Positions 27,201 to 40,400 of a stretch of DNA of 64,000 nt are shown here, piece after piece; position 1 is the first letter of the stretch; every line of letters starts with the position of its first letter. The notes beneath the pieces are model-generated. The model saw only the letters and a program-made list of their open reading frames with translations, did not search any database and was not told the DNA's origin. Position numbers and translations under genes: made by a program. The DNA is from Gigantopelta aegis (Eukaryota; Mollusca; Gastropoda; Neomphalida; Peltospiridae), in the NCBI RefSeq assembly GCF_016097555.1, contig NC_054706.1:47848160-47912159 (forward strand), written 5' to 3'.

Positions 27201-30200
27201 TGCATTAAGAACATATTCCTAATGTATAATGAAATTTAATTTGGTTATAGACATTTCAAAATGAAATTCTTTGTCAACCTAAAAACTCAAATACTTAAAA
27301 AGTTTATATATCAAATGCATTAAGAACATATTCCTAATGTATGATGCAATTTAATTTGGTTATAGACATTTCAAAATGAAATTCTTTGTCAACCTAAAAA
27401 CTCAAATACTTAAAAAGTTTATATATCAAATGCATTAAGAACATATTCCTAATGTATGATGAAATTTAATTTGGTTATAGACATTTCAAAATGAAATTCT
27501 TTGTCAACCTAAAAACTCAAATACTTAAAAAGTTTATATATCAAATGCATTACGAACATATTCCTAATGTTGGTAGGGGCTGGATGTAGCCCAGTGGTAA
27601 AGTGTTCACTTGATGCGTGGTCAGTTTGGGATCGATCCCCGTCGGTGGGCCTATTTGTCGTTCCAGCCAGTGCACCCCGACTTGTATATCAAAGGCTGTG
27701 GTATGTGGTATCCTGTTTGTGGGATGGTGCATATAAAAGATCCCTTGCTACTAATGGAATAATGTAGCGGGTTTGTATTTTTGCACAGTTCTTTACACTG
27801 TTTTTATTTAAATCGTGGTATCCTGTTTGTGGGATGGTGCATATAAAAGATCCCTTGCTACTAATGGAAAAATGTAGCGGGTTTGTATTTTTGCACAGTT
27901 CTTTACACTGTTTTTATTTAAATCTTGAATTTTTATATTGATGTTGATCATCACTTTATTTGTTTGCATTACCATAGTTTGACACCCAATAGCCGATGTA
28001 TTTTTTGTGCTGGGGTGTCGTTAAACATTCATTCATTCATTCCTCTCTATAAGACTATATGTTAAAATTACCAAATGGTTGACATCCAATAGCCGATGAT
28101 TAATACATAATATGCTCTAGTGGTGTCATTAAACAAAACAAACTTTCCCTAATGTTGGTCTTCATATTGCACATTCCAGCCGCGCAGGGGTGGGATCTAG
28201 CTTAGTAGGTAGAGTACTCGTCTGAGGTATTTGGATCATAGGATCAAATCACCTCAGTGGACACATTCTCCGACTGGGTTTTTTCACATGTGTCAATCAG
28301 TGCACCCAGCTGGTTTATCAAAGGCTGTGGTATGTGCTTTCCTGTCTGTGGGAAAATGCATATAAAAGATCCCTTGCTGCTAATGGAAAAATACAACCGG
28401 TTTCCTCATTAAGAATATATTAACAAATGTTTGACATCAATCAAACTAAGGCTAAAGATTGATTTGGTGGTGTTATTAAACGAAACTTTTAAAACTTTTC
28501 CAGCTGTGCATAACTGTGAACAATATTGAGCACGTTCGAAGAGCCTTGCTTCCTCTTCCTGTACAACTGGAGTTCCAGGCCATTCAGCAGGCCTACGCGA
28601 GGTCAAACGGGAACCGGAACTCGCAGAAGGACCATGCCAGTTTGATGGACACACTCAAAGAGGCAAACGATTCCATTGTCGAGAAACTCACTCAGGTTGT
28701 CAACAGGGTGGCGTTAAAGGTACATTTAGCACTGACTACATTATTGTAGCTTGGTTTTAAACTGAAATTAAAAAAAAAAAAAAATAAATCCCACAAATTG
28801 TCTCTATCTTTTTTTGTCCTTTGTTGAGAAACTCACTGAGGTTATCAACAGGGTGGTGTTAAAGGTACATTTAGCACTAACTACATTATTGTAGCTTTGT
28901 TTAACTGAAATTAACAACATTTCAAAAAAAATCCCATAAATTGTCCCTCTTTTGTTTTCATCATTTATCACAACTTATGACCATAAATGTATCCCTCAGG
29001 AACTAAAAACCTACAAAAAATTGGCCGTCATATGTTTTGGCTAATAGAAACAGTTAAGGAACTTAAACAATTATGGTTCCTTCATACAATATTAATTAAT
29101 ATTTCCAGGCATAAATGTCTTAATATAGTGTGATTTCTGCTGTATGATCTTTTCCATCTGAAGCTAGACATCATATCATGGAAACCCACATCCCCCCCCC
29201 CCCCCCCCCCCCCTCCCACCTAAAAAACCCAACCCATTTGTGGAGCATATATACATGTGTATATATATATATTTTTTGTTTAACAATGTAACTTATTGTG
29301 ATATAACTATAATACTGTTTTGCATAACTCAGCATCATACATGTAGGTACGAAGATAACTGAAGGTAAAATTACAATGTATACTTATACTAGTGTGTTTT
29401 GTATTTATGTTTTATGAAATTCTTTTGTATTTGCAATAACTACTTAGGCAAGGAACCAATGTACCATCTTTACATGCAGAACCTCCATTGAGTGCTAATG
29501 TAGGACACTACGTGTATTGTTTGTTTATTTTCAGATGCGACCTGTTATAAAGAAAGATGTGTTTCATTTAAACTGGGCTCCAGAGAGTCTGCCAGCGAAT
29601 CAGGTAAATACAGGTTCTGTATTAATAGCATCAGTAGCTTGTTAGGCAACCAACAGTCCAGTGGATTTGAATTTTGATTTATTTTTGATTTATTTTTTTT
29701 CCCTGAGTTTACAACCATTGTAAAATGTTTTTGACCAATAGAGCCTTTTTGATGACGTAACATACAAATTTATTACATTTTCTTATTTAAAATATCAGTG
29801 TCTGTACTTACACGGTGTTTATTGTTGTCCTAATGCTTGTAGTAGCCCAAAAATATATCATGAATTAAAGTATAAAAAAACTGCATGAGTCCTACAAACA
29901 TTAGAATATGACCGCAAACACATTCGATATACAGACACTGGTATTCTAAACAAGAAAATGTGTTTAGTATGAAGTAGTAGTGGCCAACAAGGCTTTGTTA
30001 TCGCAAACATCTTGCAATGGCTGCAAACTCGGAACACAGTCCCTTTAAGCAATATTTGACACTTTGGTTTACCATTACAATATGAGTGTATTATAATAAT
30101 TATATCCTATAACTTACCCATTATATCCATGTCGTAAACACATTTGACTATTTGCTTTATTAACTAGCCATGTCATAAACACATTTGACTATTTGCTTTA

Positions 30201-33200
30201 TTAACTAGCCATGTCGTAAACACATTTGACTATTTGCTTTATTAACTAGCCATGTCGTAAACACATTTGACTATTTGCTTTATTAACTATCCATGTCGTA
30301 AACACATTTGACTATTTGCTTTATTAACTATCCATGTCGTAAACACATTTGACTATTTGCTTTATTAACTAGCCATGTCGTAAACACATTTGACTATTTT
30401 ATTAACTAGCCATGTCGTAAACACATTTGACTATTTGCTTTATTAACTATCCATGTCGTAAACACATTTGACTATTTGCTTTATTAACTATCCATGTCGT
30501 AAACACATTTGACTATTTGCTTTATTAACAGCCATGTCGTAAACACATTTGACTATTTGCTTTATTAACTAGCCATGTCGTAAACACACTTGACTATTTG
30601 CTTTATTAACTAGCCATGTCGTAAACACATTTGACTATTTGCTTTTTATTAACCTAGTTAATAAATTCTTGCTGTCAGTGGGTCATTTGTTTACAAGTCA
30701 GCAAGATCTATATATTCAAGTATAATAAGATTTATTTAAAATACATGACTACATTTGTGCTAATCGTCATGACATCATATTACTGATGGAAGCAACCTTA
30801 GAACTGTGATTTACTAAATATCGAATTAAAATGTTATTTTAGAAGAGTAACATGGGATAAATAGAATTCACTACTATAGTCCGTCCCATCCTCCTACAAA
30901 AATGTGTTTTTGTAAATAATTTGTTTGGTTTGACGTATTTAACAAAAAAAGTTAAATTGTTTTGGGAAAAAAAAGAACCCCACCTATTTTTGTATGTAAT
31001 TTAAAAAACAATTGGCTCATAAATAAATAAATTGTAGTAAATTCCATAGCATGAAAAAAGTGTTTCCTGTGGGACGGATTATAGACCTAAGTGCTTTTTA
31101 ATGTGGAAAATATCAGCCAAGTCTGTGTTAATCAGTATTTGTCGAGGCTCTGCCGAACACACTTATGACGAATCCTCTATTTAGTATATCATTCTGCATC
31201 TCTCTGTTCCAGGCTTTAGACGACCTCTTGGCCTATCTGGACAACAACTTGCTAACACTAAACAAAAATCTGCTCAAGACCAATTTTGAGCGCATCCTGC
31301 TGTCCATTTGGATTCAGGTGCTGGACGAGTTCCAGGCAGTGATCCTTAATGAGGAAGTCGTGAGTAGAGATGTTATTTTATACATCAGGTCCCAGTTGTT
31401 CAAAGCATAGTTAACTTTAACCCTGGGTTAACTTAATATTTTCCTTTTAATTTTTTGTGCACAATTACAAAATAAAGTTTAGATTAGATTATGTATGGAT
31501 ACCTTTGGTTGTTCTACAGCAGCTTTCAACATTACATGTATGTCTTCAGTTATTATTTGCAATGATTCGGTCCTTGATTTTGAAAATGTCTGTTAACCAC
31601 TGGTTAAACTAAAGTCCAAACCAAATTGTTAACAACTACAATAAATTACTCTGCTACCTTTAAATACTGTTACATTTCCCTCAAATTTTGTCCAGACACA
31701 AGTTGTGAAAAAACCATTACAGTGACACAGATTCCACATACGAGACTGTAACGATGTCGCCAGTATCGACTTCGCTGAGATAGCATAGGGCAAAATACAT
31801 GCAGTTTTCTGCCATCTGCCATTTTGCTTTTTTATGGAATACTCTTCAAGAGGGGTGAAAGCCTCCAAAGTATGTGACATAAATAATATAAAATCAATGA
31901 TATCTAGTGGTATCTTTAAACAAACAAATACAAATTATTATTTTTTACTATGACCTCATCATGTTTGCTTTTATATCATAACCTGTTATGACGTTGTTAG
32001 ATTAAGTCATATCCTTTCACCCCTCTTGGAGAATATTCCATAAAAAGACAAAATGGCAGCCAGCACAAAATTACATGCTTTTTGCCCTATGTGATCTCAG
32101 CAAAGTCGATATAATTGACATGGTCGTCATCTAGTATGTGGAATCTGTGTCATTGTAATGGTTTTTACAAGATTTCTGTCTTGACAAAATGTGGGTAAAA
32201 TCTAATAAAAAATAAAAGTAGGAGAGCAATTTATCGTAGTTGTTAACATTTTGGTTCGGACTTTAACTAGTGTTTGAACAACTGGCCCCAGATATTTGGT
32301 TTCAGAAATAATTAATTACGACTAGTGTATGTGGTGTGCTCTTTGAGATTTAACTGTATTTAAAAACATATTTTGTGTTCTTTTTAACTGGATAATTTTT
32401 TGTATTATCTGTAATTTTTATTATTCTTTCATTTATTATTGACACCTAATAGCTGATGGGCCTTTTTAAATATAGATATATCATATTAAAAATATATATA
32501 TATTTACATGTATCTACATATTTGCCCCACAGAGACCACCGGTGATTTACCAACGAATGTTTGATGCTTTAGCCCTTCTGGTAGATTTCTTTCATGCCAG
32601 TGGCAAGGGCTTGGCCATGGATGACATCTTAATAGCACAGTACCAGGTGAGCAGTTCTCTTATTTTAAATGACAGAAGCTACGTTTCTCACAGAGTGATT
32701 TTTATTAACACTGTCAGTCACAGGTCCAGGGAATTTAGAAAGGAGGAGGCACCATAAATTCTGCTTTTGAATGGAGTATTCACCATGTTTGTTTATTTTG
32801 ATTTGAATATGTCTGTGGATAGGCTTCACAGATATTTTCATCTTGAAAAATCCCTGATGGGATGGTAGGTGGGGTGGCAGAAGAGTGGGGGGGGGGGGAT
32901 ATTTTATAGTGGACCCATGGTCTATTAGTACATCAATAGTACGAGTAGTTAAGTGACAGCAACAGGTTTAGGGTGGGATATAACCTAGTAGCAAGGTGCC
33001 CATCTGATGTGCAGTAGATCTAGGATCGATCCCCATCGGTGGGCCCATTAGGATATTTCTTGTTCCAGCCAGTGTTGTTCCAAGACTGGTGTAACAAAGG
33101 CAATGGCATGTACTATCCTATCTGTTGGATAGTACATAATATATAAAAGATCCCTTGCTGCTAAACAAAATCATTATCTGTGTCGTCCTTAACTGTATAT

Positions 33201-34444
33201 ATATATATATTTATCATATAATATCTTACATTTTCAGTGCAATCAAAGTATGTGATATTTTTCAGATCACATACTTTAAGAATTTGATAACTTTGCAAAT
33301 TAGATGTAAATTAATCAAGGTCATTGCACTAGGTTTATTGACATTTAAGCAAACGTACATTAGTGACACTCCATAATTGACTTAAGCATTCATAGTCATC
33401 AAATAAAAACATTTAAATAGCAATTTTACACTGAAAGCTGTCCAGCGTTCAGAAAACAAAAAACGTTAAGTCCTAGTTTATTTTGATTTAAAGACATCCC
33501 AAATGACGTTATTCGAGTTTGATGTCATTTCCATTCAAAAAGACACAGTGCCACATATTCTTATGTCATTTGAATATCTAGTAATGGTGGACTGGAATTA
33601 AAGTTGCATGTACAGTTTACAAAAACATGTTATATTAAGCTTGAGATTATATAATAAAGAGATTCTTACCCTCGTGTGTTTCGGTATCATCAGTATCATA
33701 TATTAGGAATAAAAATAATGTATTATGCCCACCAGAAGCTCGCATGATGCTGATTAGCAATGTGCTGGAGTGTCATTAAACCATTCTCTTTCTCTTGACA
33801 GGGACTTCGTGAACAGCTGACGTTTCACATGTTGGACACCTGTGCTATTATAGAGAAGTTCTACACACAGCTGGTGGAGAAACAGGTCAGAGTTTAAACT
33901 GTCTGACAGTGTGTGTGTTTTTTGATCGAACTCTACAAGTTAACCATGGTTGCATAGATGTTTGGTTGTGTTTGAAGTTACAGAGATGAAAGTTTGCTAG
34001 ATTTATCCAGAATTTCGGAATTTTTTGGCATCTCACAGGGATGTGAGAGCTATGCGGAAACGCATAAATGCGCTTTTCCATTTCGTCTAAAAAAACCTAA
34101 AATATGATGTTCAATACAACAAGGTTCATTTACAAGTTTTCACGCTTTCAAGTTTATGATGTGTGCCGTATATTATAAGTTATAACCAGTTTAGATTTGT
34201 TAGCACTGAATGCAATTTTTGGCAGTTCCCGGGGTTGCAAACAACAATTTACCTTCAGGGGCCTTTGAGCGGCCCCTGGACCCTGGCCGCACTGAGCTTT
34301 TTTGTTCCAGCCTCTCTCACATCCCTGATCTGTACAGCGTTTCCAGGTTTTACACTATATGTTCAAAATTTACAAAATTAATGTTTTCGTCCAAAACTTT
34401 CTACGGATGCTTTGCATACATTCTAAATGGAAGTTCCCCCACTA

Positions 34445-34478
<34 letters not shown>

Positions 34479-37400
34479 CTTGTGTGCCCTTTTTCCATTA
34501 ATCGATCCTTCCCGCTATCAAAATATTTCCTGGATCCACCCTTGCAGTGGTAAAGCACTTTCCAGATCTGTTGGGCTACTTATCATTCCAGCATATGCTC
34601 CCAGCTGGTGTACTAAAGGCTGTACTATATACGGTGTTTAAGATAGTAAAGTGTAAAAGATTCCTTGCTGCTAACTGAAAGAGTCGCCCTATTGGTGGTG
34701 AAGTGGGTTTCCTCTCTCCTTGTCTATATGGTCCTTAACCATCATATACATATATAACCATAAATGAAAATGTGTTAAGTGCATCGTTATATAAAACATT
34801 TCTACCTACCTTATATTAAGCAGCACCATGTTTTAGTAGGCCACTTTTAATGCTCCGTTAGATAAATCCTTAAGTTTGACTGTTTGTTATGAGAGAGATG
34901 TATTTCTTACAACAACATATTCGATTACAAAAATGCCCAGTAAAAAGAAAATTGACAATAGTTAAAAGTTAAAGTTTGTTTTGTTTAATGACACCACTAG
35001 AGCACATCGATCTATTAATCACTGGCTATTGGATGTCAGACATTTAATAATTCTGAAATATACAAATGTAGTCTTGGAGAGGAAAGATAGAAATGTTTTA
35101 TTTAACGACGCACTCAACACATTTTATTTACGGTTATATGGCGTCAGACATATGGTTAAGGACCACACAGATTTTGAGAGGAAACCCGCTGTCACCACTA
35201 CACGGGCTACTCTTTCCGATTAGCAGCAAGGAATCTTTTATTTGCGCTTCCCACAAACAGGATAGCACAAACCATGGCCTTTGTTGAACCAGTTATGGAT
35301 CACTGGTCGGTGCAAGTGGTTTACACCTACCCATTGAGCCTTGCGGAGCACTCACTCAGGGTTTGGAGTCGGTATCTGGATTAAAAATCCCATGCCTCGA
35401 CTGGGATCCGAACCCAGTACCTACCAGCCTGTAGACTGATGGCCTAACCATGACGCCACCGAGGCTGGTCTCTTAGAGAGGAAACTCGCTACATTTTTCC
35501 AGTATTAGAAAGGGATCTTTTATATGCACCATCCCATAGGCAGGATAGCCTTTAATAGACCAGTTGTGGTGCACTGGCTAGAACGAGAAATAACCCAATG
35601 GGCCCCCCAGACTGGGATTGACCCTATAGGTGAGCACTTTACCACTGGTCTATGTCCTGTTCCTTTTTATAACAATAGTCAGAGTATGACAAATATTTTG
35701 AAAAGTCACTAGCCACAGGGCTAGTGGTTTTGTGAAAACCACTAGCCCACCAAAATAAAGCACTAGCCCAAATTCCTGATCAATTATAACTGGATTTTTA
35801 TATAATTTTTGTAACATCACACATTTACGAGTATAACAGTAAAATAAAACAAACACTTAAATCATGTTGTAACTTTCAGTTTTTTGTCGTGTCGTACGTT
35901 TTGTCTTTTGTCAAGTGTGATCCATTGTCCCGTTTTTGTTTTTGCCCCCCCCCCCCCCCCCCCCCGGGAAAAATTAATTGAGCAAACTCTTGGTTGGTAT
36001 CTAAAAACACTATCAAAATAATTAAATTTAAATGAGGGTACGACAGTGTCGCCAGGAACGGTGATGCCAAATACAGGACATTATCCCGTGTCAGACCGAT
36101 ATCAAAAGAATATAACGGCGACATCTAATCCGTTGTTAATTGATGAACAAAAAAGGTATTATCTTGTATCGGCAGCTATGACGTTTTATCCAAACCGCTA
36201 CACGTAATAGGCCAAGCCGAGTCATTGCATATGCGGTTACCATTAAAGTAAATTGTTTTCCTGATTGCCGATAACCACATGTTAGCGAAGTGTTAAATTA
36301 GAAAACAATAGGTAAATAAAACAAACACTGAAATTCAAAGCATGGCTGGGGTTTACTTGATTGAGATTAACCTGTCGTCGCGATTGATAATTTCCAAGTT
36401 CTTAGCCTAAAACATGTGCGAGATTAACGACCACGTGACGTGTCTAACCAATCAAAACACGCATGTCATTAGACTTTATTTCCTGTGCCAGAAACTTGAA
36501 AGGTAAACAATGCATGCTGTAACTGTGACGATGTAGAGATAGCATGTTACTGCAGTTTGCAGACCTAGCTCAAGTGGATTATTATTATATACTCATTGCG
36601 TTGTTGATATTATTCGATGACAAACGTCACAATCAAATTTATTAAACGAAATTTCAGCCGAGAGAAAAAGAAAGAAAGAAAACAAAAAACCCACGATAGA
36701 GCGATGACGAGAGGAGGGGGGAAACCACTAGCCCGCAGGGGCTAGTGGTTTTGCGTTTCTCACTAGCCCGAACTTAAAAACCACTAGCCACGGGCGTCGG
36801 GCTAGCGGATTTGTCGAACTCTGCAATAGTGACCCTCCTTCCACCTCACACACCTGTATCATATTATATACATGTAGATTCATACCTTCAGATTGCCATT
36901 CAGTTTGCTGTATGTGAATTATAAGTTGAAATACTACATGTAACTTTATCTGTGTGTTTTACAGAAACTACACGACAGTTGTGATTATGGAATTCTTCGT
37001 CTTCGTGCAATGTATCGATACGACTCCCACACTCTCACAGTTCAAGGTAATTGTATTTTACTTTGGCTATCATGCAGGTACCTAATGTCTTGAACCGGCC
37101 TCAGTGGCACAGTGGTTACGCCATCAGACTACAGGCTGGTAGGTACAGGGATCGCAGCCCTGTACCAGCTCCTTAAGGGCTCAGTGGGTAGGTGTAAGGC
37201 CACTACACCCTCTTCTCTCTCACTAACCACTAACCAACTAACAACTAACCCACTGTCCTGGACAGACAGCCCAGATAGCTGAAGTATGTGCCCAGGACAG
37301 CGTGCTTGAACCTTAATTGGATATAAGCAGGAAAATATTTGAAATGAATAATGTCTTGACCACTACAGCACCAAAGCTGGCTAACAGTTATAATATTGAT

Positions 37401-40400
37401 AATAGTACATGTTAAAATTTAGTTTGAGAAAATTCAAAAACAGACTACTTTATTGAGAAAACAGTGTATAGCTTTTCCAGAAACTAGGATGACATACATG
37501 TATAAAAACACACATCAGGAGAAATCAATAATCTAAGAAAAAAACCCTTTAAATCCCTATTTATTAATTTAAGCTCTGTCTACATTGCTATTGGCTAGAT
37601 ATTGTGTATAATGTTGAATAGAGGAATGCATTTTAATAATTCTCTTTAATTTTACAATTAAAGAAGAATTATTAAAATCATTTTGTCCACAATATCTATT
37701 AACATAAGTGAATTAAACAGTTATGAGTGGATAACTGTATTACATTATCTTAAACAGCTAGTATTCATTGAAAAAGATGTCTGTTCATGTCAATTTAAAC
37801 ATTTGACTTAACTGCACATTTTACTCTTCTTTTCTCTTTTCTTTTTCAGTTTTAAGTGCTAAGGATATTATTCCATTGGATGCAAATGGTAAGTAACAGT
37901 CATTGTACATTATTTGGTGTTGTTTTTTTGTGTTTTTGTTTTTGTTTTTTTGTTTTACTGCAATTAATTTTCAATGTTTTGAATGTGACTCAAGTCATCC
38001 CCTCATTTTTTTTTGTTCTGTAATTTATTTATTGTTTTGGAAACTTTAAATTATAAGAATCCATCATATGCGGCCATACACATGTATGTATTACAGAATG
38101 TACACGAGGTGGTGGAAATTTTGATCTGAGACGATACTTACTGAGTCCCAGAGTCACAATTTCCACCATCAAATGTGCATGTCTGATGCGCAGTCGGTCT
38201 AGGATCGATCCCCGTCAGTGGGCCCATTGGGCTATTTCTCATTCCAGCCAGTGCACCACGACTGGTATATCAAAGGCTGTGGTATGTTCTATCCTTTCTG
38301 TGGGATGGTGCATAGATCCCTTGCTACTAATGGAAAAATTTAGCGGGTTTCCGCTCTATGACTGTGTCAAAATGACCATATGTTTGACATCCAATAGCCG
38401 ATGATCAATAAATCAGTGTGCTCTAGTGGTGTCGTTAAACAAATCAAAACAAACAAACTTCTACCATCAACTGTGTACCTCTTCTGTTCCACATGACTCC
38501 AAATGATGGTGCGTTTTTTCTTTCTCTCTTATCCATTAGGTAAATAAACTACATGTATTATTTTACATGAACAAACAGAGATGGCTGAAAAAGTAACTTT
38601 TTTATTTGACCATTTTCTCATAAATAAACTACGCTATCATATGTACCGTACTGTTTGTTTTAGGTGTTAAATACATTTTATCTGTAATTTCTTTTAATTA
38701 TCAAATTAGGTTTTATTCGGCTGGCTCTTATCACAAAATATGTCTGAAACATTTGTCTAATAATCACAGACATAGCTATAAAGTTAGTTCCCCTCATTAA
38801 GCATATTCACATGATGACTCATGGAAGATTAAAAGACTCCATCATAGGTGGTCATATGGGATAGAAAAGGTACACACGAGGTGGTGGGAATTTTTACCAG
38901 GGCCCGTGCTTATTAAACTTTAAGACTCAATCTCTATGGAAGGAAGGAAGGAAGGAAATGTTTTATTTAACAACGCACTTAACACCTTTTATTTACGGTT
39001 AAATGGCGTCGGATATATGGTTTAGGATTAAACAGATACTGAGAGAGGAAACCTGCTGTCGCCACTTCATGGGCTACTCTTTTTGATTAGCAGCAAGGTT
39101 TCCTCTCTCAATATCTATCTCAGTATGGTCCTTAACCATATGTCTGAAGCCATATAACCATAAATAAAATGTGTTGAGTGTGTCGTTAAATAAAATATTA
39201 GAAAGTTAATAATAATGTTTATTTGTATTTATTATTTGTGTTATTTCTAGGTCTGAGTGATCCATTTGTACTGGTGCAGCTGGCCCCAGATCACCTCTTC
39301 CCCAACGTACTGGTACAGAGTACAAAGATTGTGAAGAAAACGCTCAACCCAGTCTTTGATGAGATTTTTGAATTGTGAGTTTTAGTAAAAGGCTCAACCC
39401 AGTCTTTGATGAGATTTTTAAATTTTGACTTTTTTAAAATGTTCAACCAATTTTTTATGAGATTTTGGAATTGTGAGTTTTATTAAAAGGCTCAAACAAT
39501 CTTTGATGAGATTTTTGAATTTTGACTTTCATTCAAATGCTCAGTCAATTTTTTATGAGATTTTTGAATTGTGAGTTTTATTAAAAGGCTCAACCAATCT
39601 TTCATGAGATTTTTGAATTGTGTTTATTAAAAGGCTCAATCAATCTCTAATAAGATTTAGGCATTGTGAGTTTTATTAAAACTCTCTTCCAAGATTTTGA
39701 TGATATTTTCGAATTGTCTGTGTTACTAAAATGCTCAACCATTCTTTAATGAGATGGGGGTTTTTAATTGTGACTTACTAAATTCTTAATCCAATCTTTG
39801 ATTAGATGTTTGAATTGTCAGTTGTAATCCACCAGATTTTGATGAGATTTTTTAACATTGAGTTTTTACTAAAACTCTGAACCTTGTTTTTGTTGAGAAT
39901 TTGTTTTTTTTTAGTTTTTCTAATTTTATCATCTGTCCATAAATCGTTGTGCAAAATTATGTATCATTTTATTTTTATTTTTGAATTGGTTTTAAATTTT
40001 GAACTTAAATTTTAATGTGGTAATTAATTGCTACACTTTCAACAGCTCATAAAAACCTTTGTTGGCTTAGAGACAATACACAAAGTACATACGCAAAACA
40101 AACTTGACTTTTGCAGCTCTATTTCTGGCATGTCAAAGGTTGTGGTATGTGCTATCCTGTCTGTGGGATGGTGCATGTAAAAGATCCATTGCTGCTAATG
40201 GAAAAATGTAGTGTGTTTCCCCTTTAAGACTATATGTAAAAATTACCAAATGTTTGACATCCAATAGCCGATAATTAATAAATAAATGTGCTCTAGTAGT
40301 GTTGTTAAACAAAACAAACACAAAACAAAATATCTCAGTCTGTTCTGCATACATGTACATGTGTGTACATATTTTGTGTATACAAAAAAGTTTGTTCTTG

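Noticed and set aside
34210-34641. 143-residue ORF containing a Phe run
   Set aside because: It spans a T homopolymer and an old SINE; no splice context.
35705-36815. Possible virus-like or LTR element
   Set aside because: There are no matching long terminal repeats, no reverse transcriptase or capsid-like reading, and only hairpin-rich ends. No retroviral or Polinton-like sequence was recognised anywhere in the window.
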